Assembly: GCA_030062745.1 (NCBI GenBank)
Contig: CP099848.1
Location: 13,677,568-13,741,567, forward strand
DNA from: Capitulum mitella
Lineage: Eukaryota; Arthropoda; Thecostraca; Pollicipedomorpha; Pollicipedidae
Length of the DNA stretch: 64,000 nucleotides
Direction: 5' to 3'
In this document: in pieces, positions 11,501 to 21,769 of the stretch
Numbering within the stretch: position 1 is the first letter of the stretch
How the letters are laid out: each line of letters begins with the position of its first letter
Notes under the pieces: model-generated
The model's input: the letters and a program-made list of their open reading frames with translations, nothing else
What the model was told of the DNA's origin: nothing
Database searches by the model: none
Program-made: the position numbers and the translations under genes

Positions 11501-14500
11501 TACCGACATCAACTAATCTGAGTGTCAGTAGACCCTGAAATTTCAACAGATAATCACAGTGTTTGCCTAGCCCACGTCGTAGATCAGTGGCTCAGGCAGC
11601 AGTGGCAGTTCCCGGACAGAGACTGTGCCGTTTTGCTGCGGACGGGCGGCGGCTGGCTCCGCTGCGGCGGCTGACGCGGGACACGCTCTCGACAGGGGCG
11701 TGGTGCAGTCGCTGATCGAGAAACACTTCCCGGCGCCGGACCGGGACCGCATCAACCGGCTGCTGGGGCTGAAGCCCGACAAGCCCTCCGCCGAGTTCCA
11801 GACCATCCTGGACGAGATGAAGTCGGAGCGCGCCTCGGCCGGCTCGTCCAGCTCCTCCAAACGGAAGCCAGGTGCGGCGGGGACTGGTGGGCGCCTGTCT
11901 GACAGCAGTGCTGACGGCTGTGTGGGAGCTGTGCGGCACCGGCCAACTTTGGATGTCCGAGTAGTGCAGACGCTTTCGGTGGTGGAACTCTTCGTAGATA
12001 GATCACCAAGTCGGCATGGTGCCTCGTAGATGCTTTATACCCGTAAAACGCCGGATTTCGTCCGCAAGGCGCCACGGAGAGGATCTGACGGACAGCACTG
12101 CGCAAATCGGCCCGGCTGAGCGGTTATTTTTAGTTTGTGACGTCCGTGGCGGATTGAATTTGGCCTGGGATACGCGGCTTTGACGTTCGTCACGAAAGGA
12201 AGCTTGTGCATCCCGGTTTGTGGTCGGATCGTAGGATTGCAGAGACTTTGTTCTGGAATACATCGTCTTTCTGTTCCAAGGATATAAAATTTTAGAATCG
12301 TAGTGACGTCAGTCACCGCTATCTCGACCTTCCTCTTGATTCCGTTGTTGATGCTACAGTTAACTCTTGGCTGTTGGAATCGCCTCTAGTCATTTTGTCT
12401 TTGAACCACGAAATTCAGAGCAGGCATGCTCGGCTGTGTTAGAGCTTGGAACACAAGCAGGGTTTCTTTCCAGCGTCAATTGAGTTACATGTTTATGCCT
12501 CGCGTCGTCACTGGGCCACATGCTCTCCACAAGTCACATTAATATTTTACTATCAGGTGCAACGATCAACGCTGTTACTGTATGTACTGAGTGATCAAAA
12601 AACAAACTGGCCTTTTCTACCGAGCCTTAGCTGCCGACGCCACCGTCACCCCGGACCTTTTGTCGACAGTGCGCCAGGCTGCCCGCAAGGCCATTAAGCG
12701 GTACAAGCGGAATTCGAGCGGCTCTGACTCCGACTCTGACGCGTCGAGAAACGGCCGGCGGAACGGTAGCGGCCGCGGCGCCGACTCCGACTACAAAATG
12801 TCCGGCGGTGAGTCACCAACGGGGTTGGAAATTTGCGTTTGTTCTTGATGTTGGACTATAATTCTTGTTTTGGAGTACAAAATTTTGCAAAGAGTAATGC
12901 TGGTTTAAGTTGGCGTTGTTTGCTTGTCAGTTACATCATGCCTGCGTCTTACTGAATGGAGATAGAATCATTTGCTTGCAGTTAGAAATTTGTCAGTATG
13001 GTTCTAATGTAGCTTTTTGATGAAGGTACAAGATCAGCCTTTTGGAGTACGAAATGTTTGTAGAGCACATATTTTCTGGTGCTCTTCAGCACCAAAAAAC
13101 TGCACCTTTTGTAGCGTTGGTCACCAATGCTGGGGTGTGAACGAACAGTACTGTTATAACGACGGGCAACCGGACGTTAGCTGGTTCGATTCAGGCTGAG
13201 AGGCGTTTGTGCAAATCTAATAGCTAACGGCGTGGGTTTTCATCGGAACAGCCGATACAAAAGGTTGCGACGCTAAAGGAGCGTGGCGTCGGAATGCATT
13301 GCTGAAACATAAGACGGCACCAGCGTGAACGTCTTTAGTCATATCCTAGTTCGCATTGCTTACAGCCCCGTTACTGGGATCAGATTTTATGCTACGCGTA
13401 GCGCGCATACGTACAACACTATTAAGACATCGACTTTTTCCTGAGATGACAAAAAAATACTATGGGACAGTTTTGCTCTAACTGTAGGGTCTACAAGAGG
13501 TGAATGCAGCTGGTTGCATCGTGCCAGTACAGCGCGCCTCTGGGGGACCATCGCGTGGCGTCCACCTGTTCATCATGCCGTGCTCTGACCGCAGGCTCGT
13601 CAGACGAGGACGAGGAGGAGGAGGAGGAGCCCGAGGACAGCGACTCGGACGTCAACTCGGCAGAACTGAGCGACGACGAGGAAGGTAGGAGGCGCGGCGA
13701 GGCGGCTGAACTCCGCCGGGACGGGACGGGACGGGACGGCGAGGCGGCCGAACTTCGCCGGGACGGGACGGGACGGCGATACGGCCGAACTCCGCCGGGA
13801 CGGGACGGGACGGGACGGCGAGGCGGCCGAACTTCGCCGGGACGGGACGGGACGGCGATACGGCCGAACTCCGCCGGGACGGGACGGGACGGGACGGCGA
13901 GGCGGCTGAACTCCGCCGGGACGCGACGGGACGGGACGGCGAGGCGGCTGAACTCCGCCGGGACGGGACGGGACGGGACGGCGAGGCGGCTGAACTCCGC
14001 CGGGACGGGACGGCGAGGCGGCCGAATTCCGCCGGGACGAGACGGGACGGGACGGCGAGGCGGCTGAACTCCGCCGGGACGGGACGGCGAGGCGGCCGAA
14101 CTCCGCCGGGACGGGACGGGACGGCGAGGCTGCGGTTACCCGGAACGCCAGTCGATCAATACCAGTCGTCTTTGTATCGCCGAGTTTTCGTCGATCTCTA
14201 GTTGGATGGGCGCGGGCGCGTCTGACCTGACGTCATCTGTTGAACTTGCTGCACGCTACAAACACATTGCCACGAGGAAAAGCACATGGTTCTAGGGCCG
14301 CCCTAGTTCTGCGAATTGGTCGTTTTGCACCGTGTGTTTGGCACCATGTCCGTTGCTTACAGCGTTAAGGTCCGGATTCTCCGACACACAGGATTACACA
14401 GGATTTAAGCGATTTGACAGTCCAAACAAACGTGGTGGAGTGTCCACTTTCTATCAGAACAGCAGTGTGACGTGCACCGTCTGTGGCTGGATGCGACTCT

Positions 14501-17500
14501 GTCCTTGTCCTGTCACGGTACTGACAGTGTATCAGTGTAACGCCTGTTGTCCCAGCCCGGACCAGGCAGCACAGCCCCAGACAGTACTAACCCGTCCTTC
14601 TCTGCGTGTCCTGGGAAGTGTGACCCTTGCTCTGACCGGCTTCCACCCCGCCGCGCCGCCTGAGCCTCCGCCTCTGCCGGCAGAATGGGGCGGAAACCGG
14701 AAACGGAAGACTGTGAAGCCGAAGAAGCCGCCGCCCAAGGACAAGTTCGCCTACATGTCTGTCGGCAATCGGTCGGCCGACGGCGAGTACCACCCGCCGA
14801 GCCGCTCGGCCGTGGAGATGGCCTGCCAGATGAAGGACGAGCTGCTGCGCAAGGTGGAGCAGCTGGGGGACCGGCTGCCGGCCAACACGCTGGACGAGCT
14901 CATCGACCAGTTGGGCGGCACGGAGAACGTGGCCGAGGTGGGTTCGGCCGGCCGGCGGGGTCCACTGCCGGCTCAGGTCTAGTCGGCTCGCTGGGACAGG
15001 GGCCGGTGTCGTGGGGAGCTCGTGAGAAGTGCGAGACGAAAGGTTGGATCTCAGTGAAGTGAGAGTAGAGGTAGAGGCAGAGGAACGAAGCGGCAGAGGG
15101 AGACCACGAAGTGGTCGTGGTAAAGCTTCACCTGGCCGACAGGTGAGTATCGTGTGAGAGGCGCGATCGCCGTGTACCCGCGGTGAGCACGGCCGGCCTG
15201 TCGCGCCGGCCTCTGCCGCTCGGCGGCGCCGTCCGCTCCGGTGGTCCTCCCTAACGCCGTGACCGTGCCCGCAGATGACGGGCCGCAAGGGCCGCGTGGT
15301 TCAGAACGACGACGGCCAGATCACGTACGAATCGCGCTCGGAGCAGGACATCCCGCTGGAGACGCTCAACCTGGCCGAGAAGCGGCGCTTCATGGACGGC
15401 GAGAAGGACATCGCCATCATCTCGGAGGCGGCGTCCTCTGGCATCTCGCTCCAGAGCGACCGGCGCGTCAAGAACCAGCGGCGCCGCGTGCACATCACGC
15501 TCGAGCTGCCGTGGAGCGCCGACCGCGCCATCCAGCAGTTCGGTGAGCGCCCCGCCCCGCCCCGCCGGCACTGGCAGACCCCGCCCCCGGCAAACTCGCG
15601 GATCGAGACACCGAGGAGTGAGCTTGTCTGCTGGCGTCAGGGTTTCGTCACCTTGTGTCACCTTGAGTTAGTATTTTTTCCGTCGTATTGTTGGGTTGAA
15701 CTAATGTACATGTTTTTCAGTGTCTGTGAATGACAGTACCTTCACGACAGACCAGCTTCATTTATGAATGTACTTATGGCTTCCTCGTGTCAGATGGCCT
15801 TTCAAAACATCAGCAGACTGACAGTCTGCTGTTTTTTTTATGATAGGCCATGACTGTACATATCCATCATGTCAATATTTGAAGGACCAAATTTGCCTGA
15901 GCATCGCCCAGGTCAGTTTACTCTGTGGGCAGCAGCCAGACCGCCCGGCGACACCCCGCAGCCTCAGTTGGTGGCCCGAGGGTGACGTCGTGGGCCGGAA
16001 CTGAACGAGAGCGCGCCGCCCCCAGGTCGGACGCACCGCAGTAACCAGGTGAACGCGCCCGAGTACGTGTTCCTCATCTCGGAGCTGGCCGGCGAGCGAC
16101 GGTTCGCCTCGATCGTGGCCAAGCGGCTCGAGAGCCTGGTGAGTCCGCCGGCGGCGTCCGCGGCCAGCCGTCGGCCTGGCGAGTCCCCGGCTGATCAGGG
16201 AGCAGTCGTGCCCGCCTGCCGTGCTGCGACCCCGAGCCCATCTTTCGGAACTGCGCTGCACGGGCGGGAACGCGGGGTAGTTGCATTGTTCAGATGCTTT
16301 GCATTGTAGGACATTGCATGTCCCAGAGACAGTTTTTTTGCCATTTAGTTGCACTGTCCCTTCTGTGAAAGCTTCTTTGAGCCCTACTGATGCTCCATTT
16401 ATGAGGTTGGCTAGTCGCAAACCTGCAGGCCTAGGCTTGTTGCAGGGCCGGCTCGTTTTGTTTCTGTTTTTTTTGTGTGTTGTTTTCCTATTTCTGCATC
16501 GTTTTCATGGGACGGTCTTCCTTCGTCAGACATTTCTGCTGGTATGTATTGGATTTCGTAAACCACCAGTAGAGGTTTCGAAACGTCATTAACATCGTTT
16601 TAGAAGCACCAGGAGTATGCGTTTGTTCAGGCTGTGGGCTTTATAGGCCGCCAGTGTTTGCCGGCGGCCGTCCTCGCCTGTGACGCCCTGCTGCCATCCT
16701 CCGCAGGGCGCGCTCACGCACGGCGACCGGCGCGCCACCGAGTCTCGCGACCTCTCCCGCTTCAACATCGACAACAAGTACGGCCGCGCCGCACTCGAGG
16801 CCACCATGAAGACGGTCATGGGCTACGAGCAGCCGCTGGTGCCGCCGCCCGACGACTATAGGGGAAACTTCTTCCTCGGTAGGTGGCCCTACCGGCGCCT
16901 GGCCCCAGAGGACAGGTTGTTGGAGCATTGGTTGGCCATATGTTGATCGGACGCGTTGCCAGCGCCCACGCGTGTGTGCGTGTGTGTCTCGATGCGGACG
17001 TGAGTGCTAGTCTGGTGTTGACGCGGTTTACCCCCGATAACGGAGGCGCTTGACTCTGTTTGCCAACAGATGTGAAGCGAGCTTTGGTTGGCGTTGGTCT
17101 GATCACCCACGAACGAGGTTCTTACATGCTAGACAAGGATTTCAACAACATGAGCAAGTTCCTTAACAGGTACGGTTACGCGTTTGAATGGTGATTTTGG
17201 CGTTAATTATATATGATATTCGTTGCTGGAATCAGTCGTTAACTATCTTTCCGCCACTGCGAAGGGTCGTCCTTTCGCAGCCTTTATGAAGTATAGGCAT
17301 TCCGTAAATTAATCCGTCGGTCATTGGAGCTGCGTTTCAGGTTTGTTCATGTAAATTGTCATTTTATAGTTCAATAAGATCCCACGTTCCTCTCTTGGAA
17401 TAAAGCCTTCGCATCTTATTTTGCCAAACAATGGTCTTGAGATCGTAAGCAGGTTTGTTCGTGCTTTGATGTCCCCCCAGAGGTACGAATTCGTTGGTGA

Positions 17501-20500
17501 GTGTCCGTGTATCCCCGATACATGTTTGTGATGCTTATTTGGTTGAAACTGTCTTCCTTCTAACGTTTCCTGTCTACTGCAGGATACTGGGCATGCCGGT
17601 GGACCTGCAGAACCGGCTGTTTAAATACTTCACGGACACGCTGAGCGCGATCGTGTCGCAGGCCAAGAAGACGGGACGGTACGACATGGGCATTCTCGGT
17701 GAGTGCGCGGGCGCCGTCCCGGTCGCCGCTCGGTCGGGCTCCGGCCCCCTGTGGGGCTGCGCCGTCTGCGGCCAGCACCGGCAGCGGAGGTTGAACGCTG
17801 TGCCGTCGACCCCCGGAGTAGAGCTGTTCGCTGTTGCGGAGCAGCAGCGCCCGTCGTCCTTAGAACGTGCGTGGTTTGGTGGTTAGCACGGTACACTTCG
17901 GGTCGGCTCCCGGAGTAGAGGTGGTCGATGTTGCGTAGCAGCAGAGCCCGTCGTCCGTAGAACGTGCACGGTTTGGTGGTTAGCACGGTACACTTCGGGT
18001 CGGCTCCCGCGACAACCAGCGGCAGTGTGCGCGACGCGAGATGACCTCGGGAAGGGTCGTTAACGTTGTCGAAAACGTCGACGAACAGGCTGTGATTGGC
18101 GGCCGCCTGTGGGGCAGATCTCGGCTCGCAGGAGGGCTCCGTGAAGCGGACCAAGCTGCGGGTATACCTGCACAAACACGCCACCGGCACGGGCCGCACC
18201 GAGCTGCACACGGTGCACGTGGAGCGCGGCTGCAGTTGGAAGGAGGCGCAGGAGAAATGCGCCGAATTGGAGGGGTCTGACGAGGGCTTCTACGTCTCCC
18301 ACCAGGTGAGGGGTTCGGGAGTCGGCACCGAGGATGTAGCAGGCGTAGTCCACTGTGACTGGTGGTCGTGGATTTGCGACTGGGCCACTGGAAACTGTCG
18401 ATCAGGATGAGCCTGAGATGCTGCTGTCATAAAATTGGTTTTATGGGCGTGGGTACTTGGTGAGACACCTTGGAGCCTTTTTGGAAGCAGTGAGCTGCAT
18501 ACGTGAACCGTCTGTCACGTGTGTGGTCTAATTTTTATTGAATTGAGGTTACGTGTCTGTCAGATTTCTGTGTACGTAACGTCCGTGGCTGGGCTGGTCA
18601 ATGGGTTGGCAGCCAATGACTGCTTAACTTACCTTTGATCTTCCACCATCAAGTTAGACATTTTCACGGGAAGTCTTAGCTGTGTTCCATTTTTCAGCTG
18701 CTGCTGATGAAAATTGGAAAAGCAATGTCAGGAGATCGGCCTGAGTGTCTATGCCCGTGTCGAAAGTTGTTTCGAAACAGCCATTATGTTGCAAGGCATT
18801 TCCCAGCTTTCTTAAAAAACGTCTTATGTCTGAAGATGTTTATAGACTTTGCGTCTTCTGCTCATTGTGCAATTGTAGTTTTTGTTCCAAGGTGGCCATG
18901 TTTGTACAGGGAGGAAACGTCTACCAATGTGTGAAGAGAAAGCGAATGCGAATGCTCGCATTCGCTTTCACTTCAAGGAATGAGGGGGTATCGGGTTTAT
19001 TTTCAGCCTGTTCACCCGCTTCACTGTGTTATGAAACGTGATTGCCTTTGATTGCCGTGATTGCCGAGCCAGTGTCATTGCTCGTGATTACAATTCTAAC
19101 TCCTGTCAACGTCGTGCAGATCCGGAACGGCAAGCTGACGGCCATGCTGGCCGTGCTGGCCGACCCCAACACAAAGCTGAAGCAGGTCAAGAAGGAGGAG
19201 CAGTTCTTCACCGTGTGCCGGCCGAACACGGGCGTGCAGGTGAGGCCAGCCGCGCCCCGCCCGGAGGTGGTGCTCCTGGCGGGTTACGGTCTCCTCTGTG
19301 AACTTCGCAGACCAGTCGGCGGCGGGCGGTGCTGCTGCTGCTGCCCCTCGACCAAGTCCAAAGAGATCGTCCTTTTTGACGTGTCATGGGACTGAATGGC
19401 GTTTGGCCGATCATCGACAAATTTCTCTACTGAAAAGGCTGGTTTTCAGTTGTTTTGACTACACACTGCAGGTTGTGGACCGGCAGAGAGCCTGCTCGGA
19501 TAGGATAAAAAATTATAGAAATAGAAGTGAGTGACGTAATAGAATACAAACGGCTGGCCAGAGCAGCAACCACGGCTGTTCGAAGTCGCCAGACCACAGG
19601 TCGAAGTCGCCTGGTTTCGGTTCCTGTTCAGACGGTCATGTACCCATGCCAGTCCATCGTGACAACGCAGTCCCACGCGCAGATTCGCATGGAGACGCTG
19701 GCCGAGATCAAGAAGAAATACAAACGCGTGAAGCCGGAGGAGGCGGAGCGCCACTGGCAGGAGCAGTACGAGGCATCGGTCACCACGTGCTCACACGCGT
19801 ACTGGCGTGGCGTCTGCAAACGGCGCAGCGTCGGCGTCGACTGCGACGTGGGCCGGCGGGCCCGCACCTACCACGTCCTCTCAGGTAATCACGGCCCGCA
19901 CCTACCACGTCCTGTCAGGTAACCACGTCCCGGAGCTATCGCATCCTCTGAGGTGACATCCCAAATGTGCCACATCTTGTCAGGGAACAGGCTGGCCACT
20001 CCCAGTGTAAAGGACGGGCCGGACCTGTCGCGTCCGCACGGGTGCCTCGATTCGCTCAGCCGACAGGCGATAAACTGCGCGTCCGCGTCCTGGCGCTGCT
20101 GCCATCCTGATGACGTTGCCGTGACGCAGCTCTCGTTACGGTGCTGTCGTTACGTTGCCGCCGTGACGCCGTTGTGCAGATCGTGATTACCTCCTTACCC
20201 TGTCGCCCTCCTGCCGCTTTTGGCATGACTGTCGGCGTGATGTTACTATCCTAACGCCTGTGGCCTCGCGTCATGGTCATATTGACGTCATTTTCTTGGC
20301 TGTTGTCCAGGCACTGATGTATCCCTCCAGCAAGCTGTAGGGATACATCAGTGATCTAAGCGTAGGTATGATTCAGCCTTGTGGACTTTTAACACTGTTG
20401 GTGCCCTCGCACCGTTGCCTTGACGCTGAGTTGTCTCTGGCAGGCTCCGTTCTACACGTGTGGACTCGCGTGGAGAACGTACTGGCGGCGGCCAGCGTCA

Positions 20501-20903
20501 GCCAGGCCCAGCAGAAGATGCAGGTGATCCGGGTCAGGTGCTCGGATCAGCTGAAGATCGTAGGTGCGTGGTGCCCGGCCCGGCGGCGCGGTGGTGCCGG
20601 GTCGTGGACTGAACGCTGAGAGCGGGACTGGGTTTGTGCGGTCCGTTGCCTGACATCGGCCTGCGTTCATTCTGTGCCTGGATGCTCAGCCCATGTAGGC
20701 CATGCGTCGGAGGCGACTTGGTCGTGGTTTGGGTTGGCGTTTACGGTTTTGCGCTTGGCCTTACAGGTATCGTGGTGCCAAACCACGTGGTGTCTAGCCT
20801 GGTGGAAATGCTCGAGCAAGCAGCCGACTCACACTTCGTGGAGAATCTGGACAAGGTTGGTCTTTACGCGTCGGGCTTAACGGTAACCGGAGCCTGGTAT
20901 TGA
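205..20903 (+). CDS. sno: Strawberry notch homologue (SBNO1-type helicase-like protein), 25 exons, 5' end possibly incomplete
   Basis: Nuclear DExD/H helicase-like co-regulator (Notch/EGFR output in flies; SBNO1/2 in vertebrates). Exons, joined by phase and alignment to remembered human SBNO1: 205-338, 2462-2626, 2917-2976, 6560-6650, 7306-7515, 7795-7970, 8410-8574, 8791-9032, 9791-9944, 10461-10621, 10997-11116, 11696-11871, 12631-12807, 13595-13684, 14684-14937, 15275-15542, 16026-16138, 16707-16878, 17070-17169, 17583-17698, 18118-18305, 19120-19239, 19683-19884, 20444-20563, 20767-20903. Counting from ATG 207 this gives about 1302 residues (human about 1393). Met/Gly/Pro-rich residues 1-119 lead to an acidic stretch ending [10 protein letters not shown]. 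Walker A is [11 protein letters not shown] (about 220-230), the DECH box about 337-340, and motif [10 protein letters not shown] about 881-888. A Ser/Asp/Glu-rich linker (about 640-706) separates the helicase halves, as in SBNO1. Human SBNO1 has about 200 residues before the acidic stretch, so earlier coding exons may lie upstream. The last exon could instead splice at 20855. The body is very certain; exact ends are less so. Confidence 0.93.
3041..3076. repeat. (GT)n-(GC)n microsatellite
   Basis: Alternating GT repeats pass into GC repeats shortly after the donor of the third visible sno exon (2977). Alternating purine-pyrimidine tracts of this kind can adopt Z-DNA; no function is implied. 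Confidence 0.9.
3205..4413 (+). mobile_element. Non-autonomous TTAA-flanked DNA transposon (piggyBac-like), copy 1
   Basis: A 1209-bp AT-rich, non-coding element begins CCCTGTTCACGG and ends in the complement of CCCTATTCCCGGAGGG, giving imperfect terminal inverted repeats. It is followed by TTAA (4414-4417) and preceded by GTAA (3201-3204), a decayed TTAA. The 49168-50380 element is the same sequence in inverse orientation, alignable end to end at roughly 80% by eye. CCCT termini and TTAA duplication are the hallmarks of the piggyBac superfamily. No transposase frame is present, so it would have to be moved in trans. C-runs near both ends are shared features of the family. It sits in a sno intron. 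Confidence 0.82.
5495..5557. repeat. (AT)n microsatellite
   Basis: About 63 bases of uninterrupted AT dinucleotide in a sno intron. It can form a cruciform or hairpin and is likely length-polymorphic. Confidence 0.95.
5585..5810. repeat. Degenerate minisatellite with inverted copies
   Basis: Units of about 28 bp built on CTACGACGCGT and CTCCGTCATAA recur four to five times from about 5680 to 5800. Two copies in the opposite orientation lie at about 5590-5640 (ACGCGTCGTAG), so the locus combines a tandem array with an inverted arm around a short AT-rich centre. Confidence 0.75.
7046..7265. repeat. Four-unit minisatellite (54-59 bp) just upstream of a sno exon
   Basis: Four units share a GTGGGCGGTTTCTGTTGTC core and end in GTTAGAGCTGGGCCCGG, starting near 7046, 7102, 7161 and 7215. 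The array stops about 40 bp before the acceptor of the exon at 7306, so array length changes would shift intron size next to that splice site. Confidence 0.85.
9546..9777. repeat. Minisatellite of about 40 bp units immediately before a sno exon
   Basis: Five to six diverged units carry the shared pieces TGTGACC, CTGTAGACAGGGTCAGG and GTCCGCAGTG. The array ends about 14 bp before the acceptor of the exon starting at 9791, so several units themselves contain CAG acceptor-like ends. Confidence 0.8.
11119..11158. repeat. (GGACC)n pentamer array at a sno donor
   Basis: Seven or so tandem copies of the GGACC/CGGAC pentamer start two bases after the donor GT at 11117 and fill the first 40 bases of the intron. 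Confidence 0.9.
12820..13119 (+). mobile_element. hAT-type MITE, family A copy 1
   Basis: A 300-bp element is flanked by a perfect 8-bp duplication GTCACCAA (12812-12819 and 13120-13127). The interior is about 75-80% similar to 63543-63844 and, inverted, to 26626-26914. Shared interior words include TTTTGGAGTA, TGCAAAGAGTAAT, TCATTTGCTTGCAG and TAATGTAGCTTTTTGATG. The 8-bp duplication and short G-rich termini point to the hAT superfamily; no coding capacity is visible. It landed 12 bases inside the intron that follows the sno exon ending at 12807, leaving the donor GTGAGT intact. Confidence 0.8.
13697..14130 (+). repeat. GC-rich minisatellite with G-quadruplex-type units next to a sno donor
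   Basis: About ten units of 32-48 bp combine tandem GGGAC pentamers with GGCGAGGCGGCTGAACTCCGCC. Variation in unit length comes from two to four GGGAC copies. The array starts about 13 bases after the donor at 13685. Runs of four GGGAC copies satisfy G3N2G3N2G3N2G3 on the sense strand. The open frame running through the array is a consequence of the repeat and is not coding: the exon ends at 13684 with a good donor and the next exon resumes in phase at 14684. Confidence 0.9.
17812..18009. repeat. 97-bp tandem duplication in a sno intron
   Basis: Two adjacent copies (17812-17908 and 17909-18009) are about 90% alike. Each runs from CCCGGAGTAGAG to GTACACTTCGGGTCGGCT. They lie between the exons 17583-17698 and 18118-18305. 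Part of each copy resembles a tRNA D-arm (TGGTGGTTAGCACGG), but no cloverleaf can be completed. Confidence 0.85.
18932..18975. repeat. Long hairpin (20-bp arms, 4-nt loop) in a sno intron
   Basis: Arms 18932-18951 and 18956-18975 pair at 19 of 20 positions around an ATGC loop. The core GAAAGCGAATGCGA pairs perfectly with TCGCATTCGCTTTC. It sits in the 18306-19119 intron. No mature small-RNA signature can be judged from sequence alone, and the stem is short for a microRNA precursor. Confidence 0.85.
20312..20353. repeat. Perfect 15-bp inverted repeat in a sno intron
   Basis: CACTGATGTATCCCT at 20312-20326 is followed by a 12-nt spacer and its exact complement at 20339-20353. It lies about 90 bp before the acceptor of the exon at 20444. 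Confidence 0.9.
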
Positions 20904-21743
20904 CCTTCAGTCGAAAGACAACCGCTCGTTGGTCGGAGGAGGAGGTACGGGAAGCAGTGGCTGTGAACGGATGTCTGTTAGCTGCACGACCCGCCCAAGA
21001 TTTTTTAGCTCCGACGTGATGACATACTTGACAGAGACTGGTTACCGGCCCAGGGCTCGCGTCGCATGTGTCCACCCATTACACGACGAATACTCCAGGC
21101 CGCTCCGTGGCCTGCACCCCTGTGGTCGCCGGGCCAGCCGCCCTGACTCATGTACCCCTCTGGTTGCAGGACTAGCGCTCCAGGCAGCTCGGCGACCTGT
21201 GCCCGCCTGGTTACAGGACTAGCGCTCCCGGTCGCCGCCTTTCGCCGCCGCGTTAGTCGTCGCCGCGGACCGTCACCTAGTCAGAGCTCCTCTTTCATCC
21301 GGCGTCGCGCTGCTGTGCGCGCCCGTGTACAGAAGCTCGGCGCCCGGCCGGCCCGGCTCTCGCCGCGTGTTGTTTCGCTGTGACGCGCCTGCGCGTCGCC
21401 CCCTCGGGCCAAACATTCATTGTTCATGTGTGATGGGCCGGTGCGGCCCGCCCACTGCCGGCGGCCCCGTAGTGATCTGTTGAGCTGGATGGTGCTCTTT
21501 GTATCTATTTAATCGGCTTGGTTTTCCGGCGCATATCAATGATGGTGTGTCGCGAGGGGTGGCCGCGCGCCGCCCCGGTCCGCCCGGCCTGTCACGCTGA
21601 TCAGATTTTATTTCGTTGCATTTACGTGCTGTTACATCGTAGTATTGCCCCCTTCCCCCCCCCCCCCGCCCCCGCCCAGCGCAGCTCGTCTGTTTGCGAG
21701 TCCAGAGCGTCATCTTCCGGCGCCCTCGATACTACGGTTTTGT

Positions 21744-21749
21744 AATAAA
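21744..21749 (+). terminator. Polyadenylation signal AATAAA of sno
   Basis: This is a canonical AATAAA about 840 bases after the predicted stop at 20901-20903, followed by a T/G-rich stretch. It implies a 3' UTR of roughly 850-870 nt if no later exon is used. Confidence 0.6.
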
Positions 21750-21769
21750 ATGTTCAAAACATCTTTGTA

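Noticed and set aside
13504-14067. 187-codon plus-strand open frame through the GGGAC array
   Set aside because: Only 13595-13684 is exon. The rest is the minisatellite read in frame, and the next true exon joins at 14684 in matching phase.
17866-18009. tRNA-like sequence (TGGTGGTTAGCACGG) in two copies
   Set aside because: It resembles a D-arm but no anticodon stem, T-arm or acceptor stem can be paired. It is part of a 97-bp tandem duplication.
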